DNA of 64,000 bases from Flectobacillus longus (GTDB lineage Bacteria > Bacteroidota > Bacteroidia > Cytophagales > Spirosomataceae), in the NCBI RefSeq assembly GCF_030056705.1, contig NZ_JASHIC010000027.1, positions 62,001 to 126,000 of the forward strand. Direction: 5' to 3'. Positions 44,941 to 54,146 of the stretch are shown piece by piece. Position numbers and translations under genes: made by a program. How positions within the stretch are numbered: position 1 is the stretch's first letter; every line of letters begins with the position of its first letter. The notes beneath the pieces were generated by a model. It was not told where the DNA came from and searched no databases. It saw only the letters and a list, made by a program, of their open reading frames with translations.

Positions 44941-45048
44941 TAATTTGGAATAAAATCTCAATAGAGACTTAATTACATTTTATCTAAAAGGCTAAATTAG
45001 AAAGCTCAAAATTTATTTTTTTGATAGAGAGTGCGTTTACCACCACTT

Positions 45049-45783
45049 ATGAGAAAGTTACTTTATTTTTTCATTTTGAGTTCAACAGTGCAGGCTTTGG
45101 CCCAAACAGAAATGACTCAATTCGCTAGTTCGAGGCAGATTACTAAGAAAGAAACTGCAAATCTCGATAGCCAAGATGTCCGTTACTTACCTCTTTTTGG
45201 AAGTAGAGAGACCTTGCAAAAGCAACTCGTTAAGAATGCTGACTTTGTAGAGCAATGTATTACGAATTTTTCTACCAAAGAAGATGCAAGTAAGTTTTTT
45301 GCCGAACGCGGTTGGGAGTATTTGAGTGAAGGACTATTAGATACTGCAACTTATCGCTTTAATCTTGCTTATCTGCTCAATCCAAACAATATGGATGTGT
45401 ATTGGGGTTTGGGGTCGATTAGTTATCAACGGAATAACTTTGAACAATCAGCTGCCTTTTTAAGGAAAGGCCTATCGCTTTCACCTGACAATACTGTTTT
45501 GATGGTGGACGTAGCAACGGTTCAGATTGCTTGTTTCAAAGAAAAGAAAGATTGTAACGATATTGATGATGCCTTAGCTTTGCTTGAAAAGTCAGTAAAA
45601 TTAGATTCGACCAATGCCAATGCTTGGCTCAAATATTCAATTGCGGAGTTTCAGCTAGAACACTATGACAAGGCTTGGGATTATCTTCATAAATGTCGAG
45701 TACTAGATTTAAGTTTTGTCGATTTGAATTATGTACAAGAATTAATGGCCAAAAAAGAAGACCCTGTGGGCTTTTTTAAATAA
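45049..45783 (+). CDS. Secreted TPR-repeat protein
   Basis: 244 residues from the ATG at 45049. A signal peptide (LLYFFILSSTVQALAQ) is followed by at least three TPR units: AERGWEYLSEGLLDTATYRF, VYWGLGSISYQRNNFEQSAA and AWLKYSIAEFQLEHYDKAWD. TPR arrays act as scaffolds in complexes; no enzyme domain is present. An ATG six codons upstream is possible. It stands alone between the helicase and glycerol kinase with a terminator after it. Partner unknown. Confidence 0.82.
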   Translation: MRKLLYFFILSSTVQALAQTEMTQFASSRQITKKETANLDSQDVRYLPLFGSRETLQKQLVKNADFVEQCITNFSTKEDASKFFAERGWEYLSEGLLDTATYRFNLAYLLNPNNMDVYWGLGSISYQRNNFEQSAAFLRKGLSLSPDNTVLMVDVATVQIACFKEKKDCNDIDDALALLEKSVKLDSTNANAWLKYSIAEFQLEHYDKAWDYLHKCRVLDLSFVDLNYVQELMAKKEDPVGFFK

Positions 45784-45800
45784 TATTTACAAAACATGAT

Positions 45801-45836
45801 AAAAAGCCTAGCTACAATGAGTAGCTAGGCTTTTTT
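45801..45836 (+). terminator. Terminator after the TPR-protein gene
   Basis: A perfect 14-bp stem (45801-45814 with 45822-45835) ending in six T, 18 nt after the stop. Confidence 0.85.
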
Positions 45837-46048
45837 GTGTGCTTTATTTCCTTGAAATTGATTGTGTGCAAGATTTAATATGACTATTTTGTGAAAAATA
45901 AACAAACTATCTCCCATATATTATAATCAATAATGCAAGATTGTTTTGAGGACTTTGATATAAAATGAAAAGATATTCGTAAAAATAGCTTTTGAGAATT
46001 GTATCAATAGACTACGTCACAATGTTGCCCTAAATCCTAACAATAACT

Positions 46049-47542
46049 ATGCAATACATAGGCTCGATTGACCAAGGTACAACAAGTACACGATTCATTA
46101 TTTTTGACAAACAAGGTAATATGATTTCGGTTGGTCAAAAAGAACATGCTCAGATTTATCCACAAGCTGGATGGGTAGAGCACGATGCAACCGAAATTTG
46201 GCAAAATACACAAGAAGTTATAGGTTTAGCATTAGGAAAAGCTAATCTATCGCCTCATGATTTGGCAGCAGTAGGAATTACCAACCAACGTGAAACTACT
46301 GTTATTTGGAACAAAAATACGGGCGAACCTTACTATAATGCCCTAGTTTGGCAGGATACGCGTGTTGGAAATACCGTAGCAGAATTGGAGGCATCGAGAG
46401 GAGCAAACTGTTTTAGAGAAAAAACAGGGTTGCCATTAGCTACTTATTTTAGTGGGTTGAAAATCAAGTGGTTGTTGGATAATGTGGAGGGGCTACGTGA
46501 GGCTGCACAAAATGGAGAAGCTATATTTGGCAATATGGATACTTTTGTGATTTGGAATTTGACAGGAGGAATCGATGGAGGTATCCATATTACAGATGTA
46601 ACTAATGCTAGTCGAACACAATTAATGAATTTGCATACGATGCAATGGGACGATGAGATATTAGCAATATTAGATATTCCTAAGCAGATTTTACCAGAAA
46701 TCCGCTCAAGTAGCGAGGTGTATGCCGAGGCCAAAGGCTTATTGGTAGGCGTACCCGTTGCAGGTGATTTGGGTGATCAGCAAGCTGCCTTGGTCGGACA
46801 AACCTGTTTTGCCGCAGGAGAAGCCAAAAATACTTATGGTACAGGGTGTTTTATGTTGCTCAATACAGGAACTACGCCAACTCCTTCTACTCATGGATTA
46901 TTGACAACTGTAGCCTATCAGTTTGGTAAAGAACCTGTACATTATGCCCTGGAGGGTTCGGTGGCGATTACGGGAGCTTTGGTACAATGGTTGCGTGATA
47001 ACTTGGGTATTATCGATAAAAGTTCTGATATAGAAGACCTCGCTAAATCTGTGGAAGATAACGGCGGATGTTACTTTGTTCCAGCATTTTCGGGTCTGTA
47101 TGCGCCTTATTGGAAATCCGACGCTCGTGGTATTATTGCAGGCTTGACGCGTTATGTCAACAAAGGACATATCGCTCGTGCAGCATTGGAAGCTACAGCT
47201 TTCCAAACGCTGGAAGTATTGGAATCCATGGAAAAAGATGCCAAAATCGAAATATCATCATTACGTGTTGATGGGGGAATGGTCGTAAACGAAATGTTAA
47301 TGCAGTTTCAGTCAGATATGTTGGATGTGCCAGTGGTGTGTCCTGCTATGATAGAAACTACTGCTTTGGGTGCTGCCTATGCAGCAGGTTTGGCAGTTGG
47401 CTATTGGCAAGACCTCAATGACTTAAAGCAAAATTGGGGTATTGCTCATACTTGGGAGCCTAATATGCCAGCTGAACAGCGTGAAAAATTATATCATTAT
47501 TGGAAAAAAGCCGTTACACGAAGCTTTGAGTGGGAAGAGTAA
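46049..47542 (+). CDS. glpK: Glycerol kinase
   Basis: Phosphorylates glycerol to glycerol 3-phosphate with ATP, trapping it in the cell. 497 residues. FGGY signatures are visible: [17 protein letters not shown] at the start, [24 protein letters not shown], the [10 protein letters not shown] segment with the catalytic Asp region, and [18 protein letters not shown]. Its uptake partner glpF is at 8746-9459; a glycerol-3-phosphate dehydrogenase was not seen in the window. It is transcribed alone. Confidence 0.97.
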   Translation: MQYIGSIDQGTTSTRFIIFDKQGNMISVGQKEHAQIYPQAGWVEHDATEIWQNTQEVIGLALGKANLSPHDLAAVGITNQRETTVIWNKNTGEPYYNALVWQDTRVGNTVAELEASRGANCFREKTGLPLATYFSGLKIKWLLDNVEGLREAAQNGEAIFGNMDTFVIWNLTGGIDGGIHITDVTNASRTQLMNLHTMQWDDEILAILDIPKQILPEIRSSSEVYAEAKGLLVGVPVAGDLGDQQAALVGQTCFAAGEAKNTYGTGCFMLLNTGTTPTPSTHGLLTTVAYQFGKEPVHYALEGSVAITGALVQWLRDNLGIIDKSSDIEDLAKSVEDNGGCYFVPAFSGLYAPYWKSDARGIIAGLTRYVNKGHIARAALEATAFQTLEVLESMEKDAKIEISSLRVDGGMVVNEMLMQFQSDMLDVPVVCPAMIETTALGAAYAAGLAVGYWQDLNDLKQNWGIAHTWEPNMPAEQREKLYHYWKKAVTRSFEWEE

Positions 47543-47707
47543 AATAAGGAGTGGGTTTAAAAAAGGATTCAGCCTACCATTTGGCCAACTATCTTTATTT
47601 TTAACCGAAAAAACTAAAAGCTTTGCCAAACGATTATATATCTTGTAGTATTGTAAAACAATACTGGGCAACAAGCTCATATTTTTCAAAATCAAAACCT
47701 TATTCCT

Positions 47708-48736
47708 ATGCAACGTCTTACAGTAGCTGGTAGATTGATTATCACAGCCCTTGTAGTAGCGGCTTTTTATTTTGGGTTCTCTAAGTTGGGAGGACAAGAT
47801 TTGCTCAAAAAACTTAAGTCAACCGATTCCACACAAACGACATCGACTACTTCTAGTACTTTACCTTCTGAAGAGCAAAACTCAAGCGAAGCAAGTAGTA
47901 ATAGTAATGATGAGGCTACCGCAACCACTAAACCCTCTTTTGACTATACAGCACCTGTTCCGATTGCTGGTAAACTCAAAGGTGTGGTAGAATTAGGGGC
48001 AAGTGGTTTTAACTCGTTTATTGTTCGTATCGATAAAGATAAAAACTGGAAGCTCGAAAAAGCAGAATTTGGCAATAGTCTTGTAACCGAGAATATGGCA
48101 ACCGACGAAGATGTGCGTACTGGCTTGAAAAAGTATATCGGTAATATGCTTGATTATGGTGTTGGGGGCAAAGAAATTCATTTTGTCGTTAGCTCGGGAG
48201 CGATAAAAGCGGATATAACGCAAAGAATTATCAAGGCGCTCAAATCACTTAATTATTTTGTCAATACTGTAACTCCAGAACAAGAAGGTGTTTTAGGATT
48301 AAAAGTTGTACAGCCAAAAGAATTTGCTGATAACTCTTTCGTTGTTGATATTGGTTCTGCAAACACTAAAATTTCTTGGCATGAAGGCTCTGCTATTCGT
48401 TCGGTCGAATCGTATGGAGCGAAGTATTTCCAAAATAGCATCGATGATGAAACGGTAGCAAAAGAAATTTCGGCTAAATCAAAACAAATTCCTTCGGCAA
48501 ACCGTGAAACGTGTTTTATCATCGGTGGTGTACCATTCGAATTGGCTAAAGCCGTTCGCAAAGGAACCGAGCGTTATACTGTATTAGATGCACCTTCGGC
48601 TTATAAACTCGACAATGCTAAGTCAAAAGCAGGTTTGAATATCTATAAGTCTGTTGCAGAAACAACAGGCTGTAAGAAATTTATATTTGATTGGGATGCC
48701 AACTTTACCATCGGATTTTTGTTGAATTTACCTTAA
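47708..48736 (+). CDS. Membrane-anchored Ppx/GppA-like (ASKHA fold) protein
   Basis: 342 residues. One N-terminal membrane helix (LIITALVVAAFYFGFSKLGG, about 10-29) and a Ser/Thr/Glu-rich linker (about 35-82). An ASKHA-type domain follows with features placed as in exopolyphosphatase Ppx/GppA: VELGASGFNSFIV (phosphate 1 region), FVVSSGAIKADI (ATSAxRxA position), TPEQEGVLGLKVV, FVVDIGSANTKISW (phosphate 2 region) and CFIIGGVPF. The family hydrolyses polyphosphate or guanosine pentaphosphate in the cytoplasm. Basic residues flank the helix on both sides, so topology is unclear; if the domain is outside, ATP would be absent. Several family residues are altered, so it may be a sensor or a degenerate enzyme. 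Confidence 0.7.
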   Translation: MQRLTVAGRLIITALVVAAFYFGFSKLGGQDLLKKLKSTDSTQTTSTTSSTLPSEEQNSSEASSNSNDEATATTKPSFDYTAPVPIAGKLKGVVELGASGFNSFIVRIDKDKNWKLEKAEFGNSLVTENMATDEDVRTGLKKYIGNMLDYGVGGKEIHFVVSSGAIKADITQRIIKALKSLNYFVNTVTPEQEGVLGLKVVQPKEFADNSFVVDIGSANTKISWHEGSAIRSVESYGAKYFQNSIDDETVAKEISAKSKQIPSANRETCFIIGGVPFELAKAVRKGTERYTVLDAPSAYKLDNAKSKAGLNIYKSVAETTGCKKFIFDWDANFTIGFLLNLP

Positions 48737-48770
48737 TCAAAGCCTTTGACTATCTTTATTTCCAATATTG

Positions 48771-48799
48771 AGGTCGACTTTTTTAGTCGACCTTTTTTG
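48771..48799 (+). terminator. Terminator of the Ppx-like gene
   Basis: AGGTCGACT (48771-48779) pairs with AGTCGACCT (48785-48793), followed by six T, about 35 nt after the stop. Confidence 0.8.
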
Positions 48800-48886
48800 T
48801 TTTATTTAAAATCATAACAAAAGAAACTTTCTCCCATAGATATTTCATAAATTACCATACTGTCCGAGACATTTAATATAAACCCT

Positions 48887-50128
48887 ATGACAACTTTTAA
48901 GAAAAAAATTATCTCATTTTGGAAAGTTCTAGGCCCAGGCTTAGTTACAGGTGCCAGCGATGACGACCCTTCTGGTATTGCAACGTATTCACAAGCAGGG
49001 GCACAATTTGGCACAAAGCTTTTGTGGACAGCCATAGTCACTTATCCTCTGATGGTATCTATTCAAGAAATGTGTGCTAGAATTGGTTTGGTATCAGGTC
49101 ATGGACTAATGGGCACAATCAAAAAATACTATCCTCCCTATATTTTGTATCTGATTTTGTTGGTTAGCATTCCTTCTATCATTCTTAATATTGGTGCAGA
49201 TATTGCAGGAATGGGAGCCGTTGGGCATTTGATTTTTCCTGAAATTCCTGTATTTGTTTGTTCGATAAGCTTTACCACATTGTTAATACTTAGCATTGTC
49301 TTTTTATCTTATCGTCGTATCGCTATGATTCTCAAATGGCTGTGCATCGTACTGTTTAGCTATATTGCGATTCCTTTCATGTTAAAAATCAACTGGTTAT
49401 CTGTTTTACATGATACTTTTATTCCAAAAATCGAATATTCATCCGACTATTTTGTGGCCTTAGTAGGTATTTTGGGGACAACTATTTCACCCTATCTATT
49501 CTTTTGGCAAGCCTCAATGGAAGTTGAGGAAATCCAACAACGTCATTTGGTAGTCGACAAGCGCGTAATTCACTCCATGCAAAGCGATGTACGTTGGGGA
49601 ATGTTACTGACCAATATCGTTTTCTTTTTTATTATCCTCACGACAGGCGTGGTATTGTTTCAAGCAGGTATTTTTCATGTAGATACCGTAGAAGAAGCGG
49701 CTCATGCCTTACAACCTTTAGCAGGAGACAATGCCTATTTGTTGTTTGCTGTTGGTGTAATTGGTACAGGGTTATTAGCTGTCCCGGTACTTTCGGGTGC
49801 GTTGAGCTATATGATTGCGGAGGCTTTTGATTGGCAAGAAGGCTTGGATAAAAAATTTCATGAAGCCAAAGGTTTCTATATTACCCTTATTATATCCATG
49901 GTAGTGGGGCTTTTTGTCAATGTAATAGGAATAAGCCCTATCAAAGCCTTGATTTATACTGCTGTGCTATATGGTATGATTGCCCCGATTTTGATTGCTA
50001 TTATTTTACATATCAGCAATAACAAAACTATTATGGGAAAGTTTGTAAATACCCCATTAGATAATCTCATGGGATTCCTAACTATGTTGGTTATGACACT
50101 GGCCGCAGTAGCATTAATAATGTTATAA
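48887..50128 (+). CDS. Nramp-family transporter with altered metal motifs
   Basis: 413 residues, eleven or so membrane segments. The first segment carries GPGLVTGASDDDPSGIATYS at about 17-36, aligned with the DPGN motif of Nramp metal transporters but reading DPSG. In TM6 the usual MPH motif reads TISPYLFFWQAS, so the metal-binding Met and the His are replaced. Many bacterial Nramp relatives of this DPSG type exist and their substrate is often unsettled (Mg2+ or other cations are possible). The protein is too complete to be a pseudogene. A short gene for VF530 follows after a promoter. Confidence 0.85.
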   Translation: MTTFKKKIISFWKVLGPGLVTGASDDDPSGIATYSQAGAQFGTKLLWTAIVTYPLMVSIQEMCARIGLVSGHGLMGTIKKYYPPYILYLILLVSIPSIILNIGADIAGMGAVGHLIFPEIPVFVCSISFTTLLILSIVFLSYRRIAMILKWLCIVLFSYIAIPFMLKINWLSVLHDTFIPKIEYSSDYFVALVGILGTTISPYLFFWQASMEVEEIQQRHLVVDKRVIHSMQSDVRWGMLLTNIVFFFIILTTGVVLFQAGIFHVDTVEEAAHALQPLAGDNAYLLFAVGVIGTGLLAVPVLSGALSYMIAEAFDWQEGLDKKFHEAKGFYITLIISMVVGLFVNVIGISPIKALIYTAVLYGMIAPILIAIILHISNNKTIMGKFVNTPLDNLMGFLTMLVMTLAAVALIML

Positions 50129-50149
50129 GGCGATTCGCTAAAATATTCA

Positions 50150-50157
50150 TACCTTTG
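50150..50157 (+). promoter_or_regulatory. -7 element immediately before the VF530-like gene
   Basis: TACCTTTG ends 5 nt before the ATG at 50163, so the transcript could begin at or very near the start codon. The -33 region shows no clear TTTG. Confidence 0.45.
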
Positions 50158-50162
50158 TACTT

Positions 50163-50414
50163 ATGAATCAGCAAGTAAATAATCCCTTACATGGCATCAC
50201 GCTTGAAATGATAATTAATCATTTGGTAGCTTATTATGGCTGGAGTCAATTGGGGCAACTCATTGAAATACGCTGTTTTAATTTTGAACCAAGTGTAAAA
50301 TCAAGTTTGAAGTTTTTGCGTAAAACGCCTTGGGCTAGACAAAAAGTCGAGGAATTATATATTGAAACTGTCAGAGAGATTGAGCGTAAAAGTAATGTCC
50401 ATGAAACCAAATAA
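50163..50414 (+). CDS. VF530 family protein (DUF2132)
   Basis: 83 residues; [20 protein letters not shown] and [20 protein letters not shown] match the VF530/DUF2132 family, small helical proteins thought to bind DNA. No partner enzyme is known. The stop at 50414 overlaps the start of the downstream pseudouridine synthase (50395 or 50401), so the two are translationally coupled. A near-adjacent -7 element suggests a leaderless mRNA. Confidence 0.88.
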   Translation: MNQQVNNPLHGITLEMIINHLVAYYGWSQLGQLIEIRCFNFEPSVKSSLKFLRKTPWARQKVEELYIETVREIERKSNVHETK

Positions 50415-51312
50415 ATGGAGCCCAAAACCAGAAGGTGCTCCTTCAAAATCTTCGGAGGCAAAATTTCAAGTAACCGAAAATACCGAATTGATGGTATTTC
50501 TGATTGCCAAAATGCCACATAAGAGTCGAATCAATATCAAGAGCCTTCTTCGTGACAAACAAGTGCTAGTTGATGGTAAAGCCACGTCGCAGTTTAACCA
50601 CCCCCTAGTAGTAGGACAGGAAGTTCAAATTAAGGCTTTGAAATCACATCAAGAAAAACCTTATAAAGGGCTTAATGTTATTTTTGAAGACCAATATTTG
50701 ATAATAATCAACAAAGAAGCGGGTTTGTTGTCGATTGCTACTGATCGTGAAAAAGACCAAACAGCATACTCGATTTTGAGTGATCATGTCAAAAAAGAGA
50801 ATCCTACCAATCGCATATTTATTGTTCACCGCCTTGATCGTGAGACTTCTGGTGTGATGATTTATGCCAAAAGCGAAAAGATTCAAAAGTTGCTTCAAGA
50901 ATCATGGCACGAAACCAAGGAGCGCGTCTATGCAGCAGTGGTAGAAGGACAGTTGAAATATCCATTTGGAACGGTAGAATCGTATTTGGTAGAAAGTAAA
51001 GCCTATATTGTGTACTCGTCACAAAATCCTAATAATGGACAAAAGGCCATTACTCATTATGAAACCATTAAGTCGAATAGCAATTATTCGCTCTTGAAAG
51101 TGAAGCTAGAGACTGGTCGCAAAAACCAAGTAAGAGTACACATGCAAGACCTTGGTCACCCAGTAATTGGAGATGCCAAATATGGTTCAAAAGTAAATCC
51201 TATCAAACGATTAGGCTTACACGCATGGGAGTTGAATTTTATTCACCCAATAACCAAAGAAGTTTTTAATTTCACCACACCACTCCCAGGTAAATTTAAA
51301 GCGTTGTTTTAG
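50395..51312 (+). CDS. RluA-family RNA pseudouridine synthase
   Basis: 305 residues from the ATG at 50395; a second in-frame ATG is at 50401. An S4 domain (about 35-85: [20 protein letters not shown]) precedes the catalytic domain, with [20 protein letters not shown] carrying the HRLDRxTSG Asp nucleophile, and [20 protein letters not shown]. It modifies a uridine in rRNA or tRNA; RluA, RluC and RluD targets cannot be told apart here. The upstream frame extension to 50362 lies inside the VF530 gene and is unlikely. Coupled to VF530 by overlap. Confidence 0.93.
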   Translation: MSMKPNKWSPKPEGAPSKSSEAKFQVTENTELMVFLIAKMPHKSRINIKSLLRDKQVLVDGKATSQFNHPLVVGQEVQIKALKSHQEKPYKGLNVIFEDQYLIIINKEAGLLSIATDREKDQTAYSILSDHVKKENPTNRIFIVHRLDRETSGVMIYAKSEKIQKLLQESWHETKERVYAAVVEGQLKYPFGTVESYLVESKAYIVYSSQNPNNGQKAITHYETIKSNSNYSLLKVKLETGRKNQVRVHMQDLGHPVIGDAKYGSKVNPIKRLGLHAWELNFIHPITKEVFNFTTPLPGKFKALF

Positions 51313-51396
51313 ATTCAACTATCAACATTCAGGTAAAGAAATAGGTTTTGTGAAACCTTATCGTTTATTTTTTAACATAAAATCATTTAATAACAA

Positions 51397-51723
51397 ATGG
51401 ATATATATGTAAGCAGTCTTCCTTTCAAGTTGAAGGAAGCGGGTCTAAAAGCCCTTTTTGAAACTTACGGAGAGGTAGAGTCTGTAAAGATTATTATCGA
51501 CAAAATCACTCGTCAAAGTAAAGGTTTTGGTTTTGTAACAATGCCCAATGAAGAAGAAGCAAAAGCGGCTATCGCAGGGCTTCATGGAAGGGAACTTGAA
51601 GGTAGAATTTTGATTGTAAGTGTATCTCAACAAAAGTTTCAATCAAGTGTGAAAGATTCTAAATCAAAGAAGACTTCAAGTGCGTATTTTAAAGGAATTG
51701 GTAAAAGCTACAGAAAGAAATAG
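51397..51723 (+). CDS. RRM-type RNA-binding protein
   Basis: 108 residues with a single RNA-recognition motif: RNP2 MDIYVSSLPF at the start and RNP1 KGFGFVTM at about 48-55, then a basic tail (KDSKSKKTSSAYFKGIGKS). Such small RRM proteins are common in Bacteroidota and cyanobacteria and are often cold-induced; here RNA chaperone activity is a fair inference. It follows the pseudouridine synthase by 84 nt and ends at a strong terminator. Confidence 0.93.
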   Translation: MDIYVSSLPFKLKEAGLKALFETYGEVESVKIIIDKITRQSKGFGFVTMPNEEEAKAAIAGLHGRELEGRILIVSVSQQKFQSSVKDSKSKKTSSAYFKGIGKSYRKK

Positions 51724-51753
51724 TTTGCAATAAATCAAGCTTGAGTTATATAG

Positions 51754-51813
51754 GCACGGTAGGAACTACAAAACCCAGTATTATTTGTTTTGTAGTTCCT
51801 ACCGTGCTTTTTT
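51754..51813 (+). terminator. Strong terminator of the RRM gene
   Basis: A perfect 21-bp stem (51754-51774 with 51787-51807) followed by six T. Confidence 0.85.
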
Positions 51814-51941
51814 GCACAAATGCGCTTTAGGCTGTAAGCATTAAGCAAAAATGCAATCATGATTTCATTAGAAACACTTTTAACCTACGACATAAAGCCT
51901 AGAGCTAAAAGCTGGAAAAATGAATTTAATTCAGCACTCAT

Positions 51942-52130
51942 ACTTAAGTAATCGCGCAAAATAAAATTTAAGATTGGGCTTTGGGCTTTCAGGTAACGGC
52001 TTTCGGCGGTGGGCTTTGGAAAAAAGCATGGCTGTGGTTATTAAAAAACATTTTAACACTCTTTGCCTTGTGCCTGTTGCCTAGTGCCTAAACACATAAC
52101 TTAAATATAATCCTGCACGATTACTTAAGT
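51942..52130. repeat. MITE-like element with terminal inverted repeats
   Basis: About 189 bp with ends ACTTAAGTAATCGCGCA (51942-51958) and its inverted partner TGCACGATTACTTAAGT (52114-52130). The inner sequence contains GGGCTTTCAGGTAACGGCTT and TGCCTGTTGCCTAGTGCC. A related copy is at 373-520 (inverted) and a lone end at 37161. No coding capacity, so a transposase, if any, would act in trans. The surrounding 51814-52254 shows no gene. Confidence 0.7.
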
Positions 52131-52254
52131 TAAAATAACTTTTTCTCGACTATGTTTTTTATAGCTACAAAACTACAATACCTCATATCATTGATTTTGT
52201 ACTGTAATGACTTATAATAAAGTAATCTTCATTCACAATTTTAAAAAGCAATCT

Positions 52255-52262
52255 TATCTTTG
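52255..52262 (+). promoter_or_regulatory. -7 promoter element of the TPR-HTH regulator
   Basis: TATCTTTG, 35 nt before the ATG at 52298; the longer TTG start at 52274 is also downstream of it. Confidence 0.5.
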
Positions 52263-52297
52263 CTCTTACACACTTGCTTTTGAGAACAATTTCGAGA

Positions 52298-54076
52298 ATG
52301 AAAAGCTTCTTTTTTTTAATATTACCACTAAATAAAAAACTATATCTAACTGCTACAATACTTTTTGTATGCAGTTTGAAAACCCTGTGTACTGCCCAGC
52401 CTGTATTCAACAAGGTTCAGTTTCAGGAAATGACCGCTACACAACGCTACCGTTTCGTACACGATTATCCTTTCTGGAAGGTTTTTGATGTAAATCAATT
52501 ATCCACATTATTATCCCAAATGGTCGAAGTTGCTAATGTCAAAAGGGACTATCGTACCCAAATAGCCCTTGACTATTATCTCGCCTTGATTGGAGGCAAA
52601 CCCAATTTTAGGTTTCCAAAAGGTAAAAAAGCAGGGATTTTAGAGTCGTTACAAGATATGCAAAAAATAGCGGTTCAACAGGATTATGAGGTAGAGACGT
52701 TGATTGCTTCTTGTTGCTTAACAAGTAGTCTTTATTTGGGTCAAAAGCTATCAAATGAGCAGTATTATGTAGATATGCAACGTTCTCTAGAGGAACTTCA
52801 AAAGTTAGGGTTTGAGAAATGTAGAGATTATAATATTGCTTCTATTCTTTTTGATTTTAGTAAATCTCTATGGAATTTAGGCGATTTTGACAAAGCCTAT
52901 CAGTATCTCCGTATTGCTGAGCAATACATTGAGCCAACTATCGAGGGGGGCTTTTATTACACACAGGTATTGAGTTATCTTCAAACGTACTGGAAAAATA
53001 AAAAGGAGTATAATAAGTCGATGGTTTATGCCCAAAGGATTTTGTTATTTCACCAAAATTTTCATTCAAATATACCCGAACACAAGCTCTGGAGTGAGTT
53101 TTGGTTAAATTTTGCCTCAATTGATATCGCTTCGTTGTTGATAGACCAAGGTAAAATAAAAGAAGGTGAAGTATATGCCAACAAAGGATTTCAACTTATC
53201 AAATCCAGAGTATCCTTAGACCCTATTGTTTCAAAACAAGCCGAATTTGATGCCTTGATGATACTAATTCCTGTAAAGTTGAAGCTCAATAAAGTTGATG
53301 AAGTGCCTTCTCTTCTCAAACTCGCTAATAATATTAAGTCTGAACTAGAACCCATAGGGAAATTAGACTATTTCAAACCTCTTCGACTGTACAAGTATTC
53401 TTCGGAATATTACGAAAAAGTAGGTGGTTATGCGGAGGCTTTACATTATACACACTTGGCGCAAACGCTACAAGATAGTCTCAATCAACATAATGATGTA
53501 CAAAAAATATCTCAAATGCAATTGCGCTATGAAGTGGAAAAGTATGCCAATCACGTAAAAGCAATTGAAAGTGAAAAGCAATTACAAAAGTATTTGCGCA
53601 ATGCTATTATCTTGATTTTATTGTTGGTACTAGGATTGGTATATGTCAATCATCAGCGACTGAGACATAAACACCATGAGAAAGAAAGTGAATTAGAAGC
53701 TTCCCAAAATGAACTCGCATGGCAAACTCAGCACTTTCGAAATATGTCGGAGCTAATCGAAAATCTTCGCCAAGAGAACGAAAAACTCAATGCTTCTGAC
53801 AATCAACATGAGCATTTTGAAAAACTTATTTCTTCTACTATCCTTACAGATGAAGGTTGGACTAATTTCAAACGTATGTTTGAGAAAGTACATCCGGGTT
53901 ATATGCAGTCTGTCAAAGAAAAATACCCTGATCTTACCAATGCCGAGCTTCGATTATTGATGCTTGAAAAACTAGATTTGAGTACTCAAGAAATGGCGAA
54001 TATGATTGGTGTAAACAAAAATACCATTCATCAAACACGTTTACGGTTACGGAAAAAAACATTAGACAAAAGTTAG
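52298..54076 (+). CDS. Membrane-tethered TPR-HTH transcriptional regulator
   Basis: 592 residues from the ATG at 52298. Signal-like hydrophobic start, then TPR-type helices over about 40-420 (e.g. DYNIASILFDFSKSLWNLGD, GYAEALHYTHLAQTLQDSL), a membrane helix (AIILILLLVLGLVYV at about 435-450), a coiled coil (KESELEASQNELAWQTQHFR) and a C-terminal HTH near 550-592 (YPDLTNAELRLLMLEKLDL, STQEMANMIGVNKNTIHQTR). This is the Bacteroidota layout of a periplasmic sensor joined through the membrane to a LuxR-like DNA-binding domain. It lies 500 nt upstream of the barrel/lipoprotein cassette on the same strand and is a plausible regulator of it (inference). Confidence 0.85.
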   Translation: MKSFFFLILPLNKKLYLTATILFVCSLKTLCTAQPVFNKVQFQEMTATQRYRFVHDYPFWKVFDVNQLSTLLSQMVEVANVKRDYRTQIALDYYLALIGGKPNFRFPKGKKAGILESLQDMQKIAVQQDYEVETLIASCCLTSSLYLGQKLSNEQYYVDMQRSLEELQKLGFEKCRDYNIASILFDFSKSLWNLGDFDKAYQYLRIAEQYIEPTIEGGFYYTQVLSYLQTYWKNKKEYNKSMVYAQRILLFHQNFHSNIPEHKLWSEFWLNFASIDIASLLIDQGKIKEGEVYANKGFQLIKSRVSLDPIVSKQAEFDALMILIPVKLKLNKVDEVPSLLKLANNIKSELEPIGKLDYFKPLRLYKYSSEYYEKVGGYAEALHYTHLAQTLQDSLNQHNDVQKISQMQLRYEVEKYANHVKAIESEKQLQKYLRNAIILILLLVLGLVYVNHQRLRHKHHEKESELEASQNELAWQTQHFRNMSELIENLRQENEKLNASDNQHEHFEKLISSTILTDEGWTNFKRMFEKVHPGYMQSVKEKYPDLTNAELRLLMLEKLDLSTQEMANMIGVNKNTIHQTRLRLRKKTLDKS

Positions 54077-54097
54077 AATGTGTATGTAAACTTCTGT

Positions 54098-54146
54098 ATG
54101 ACAAAAAGTTGCCGTTTTGTCAACTTTTTGTCATGTCCTTTTTTAG
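54098..54146 (+). terminator. Terminator of the TPR-HTH regulator
   Basis: A perfect 14-bp stem (54098-54111 with 54121-54134) followed by a T-rich run, 20 nt after the stop. It separates the regulator from the cassette. Confidence 0.75.
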
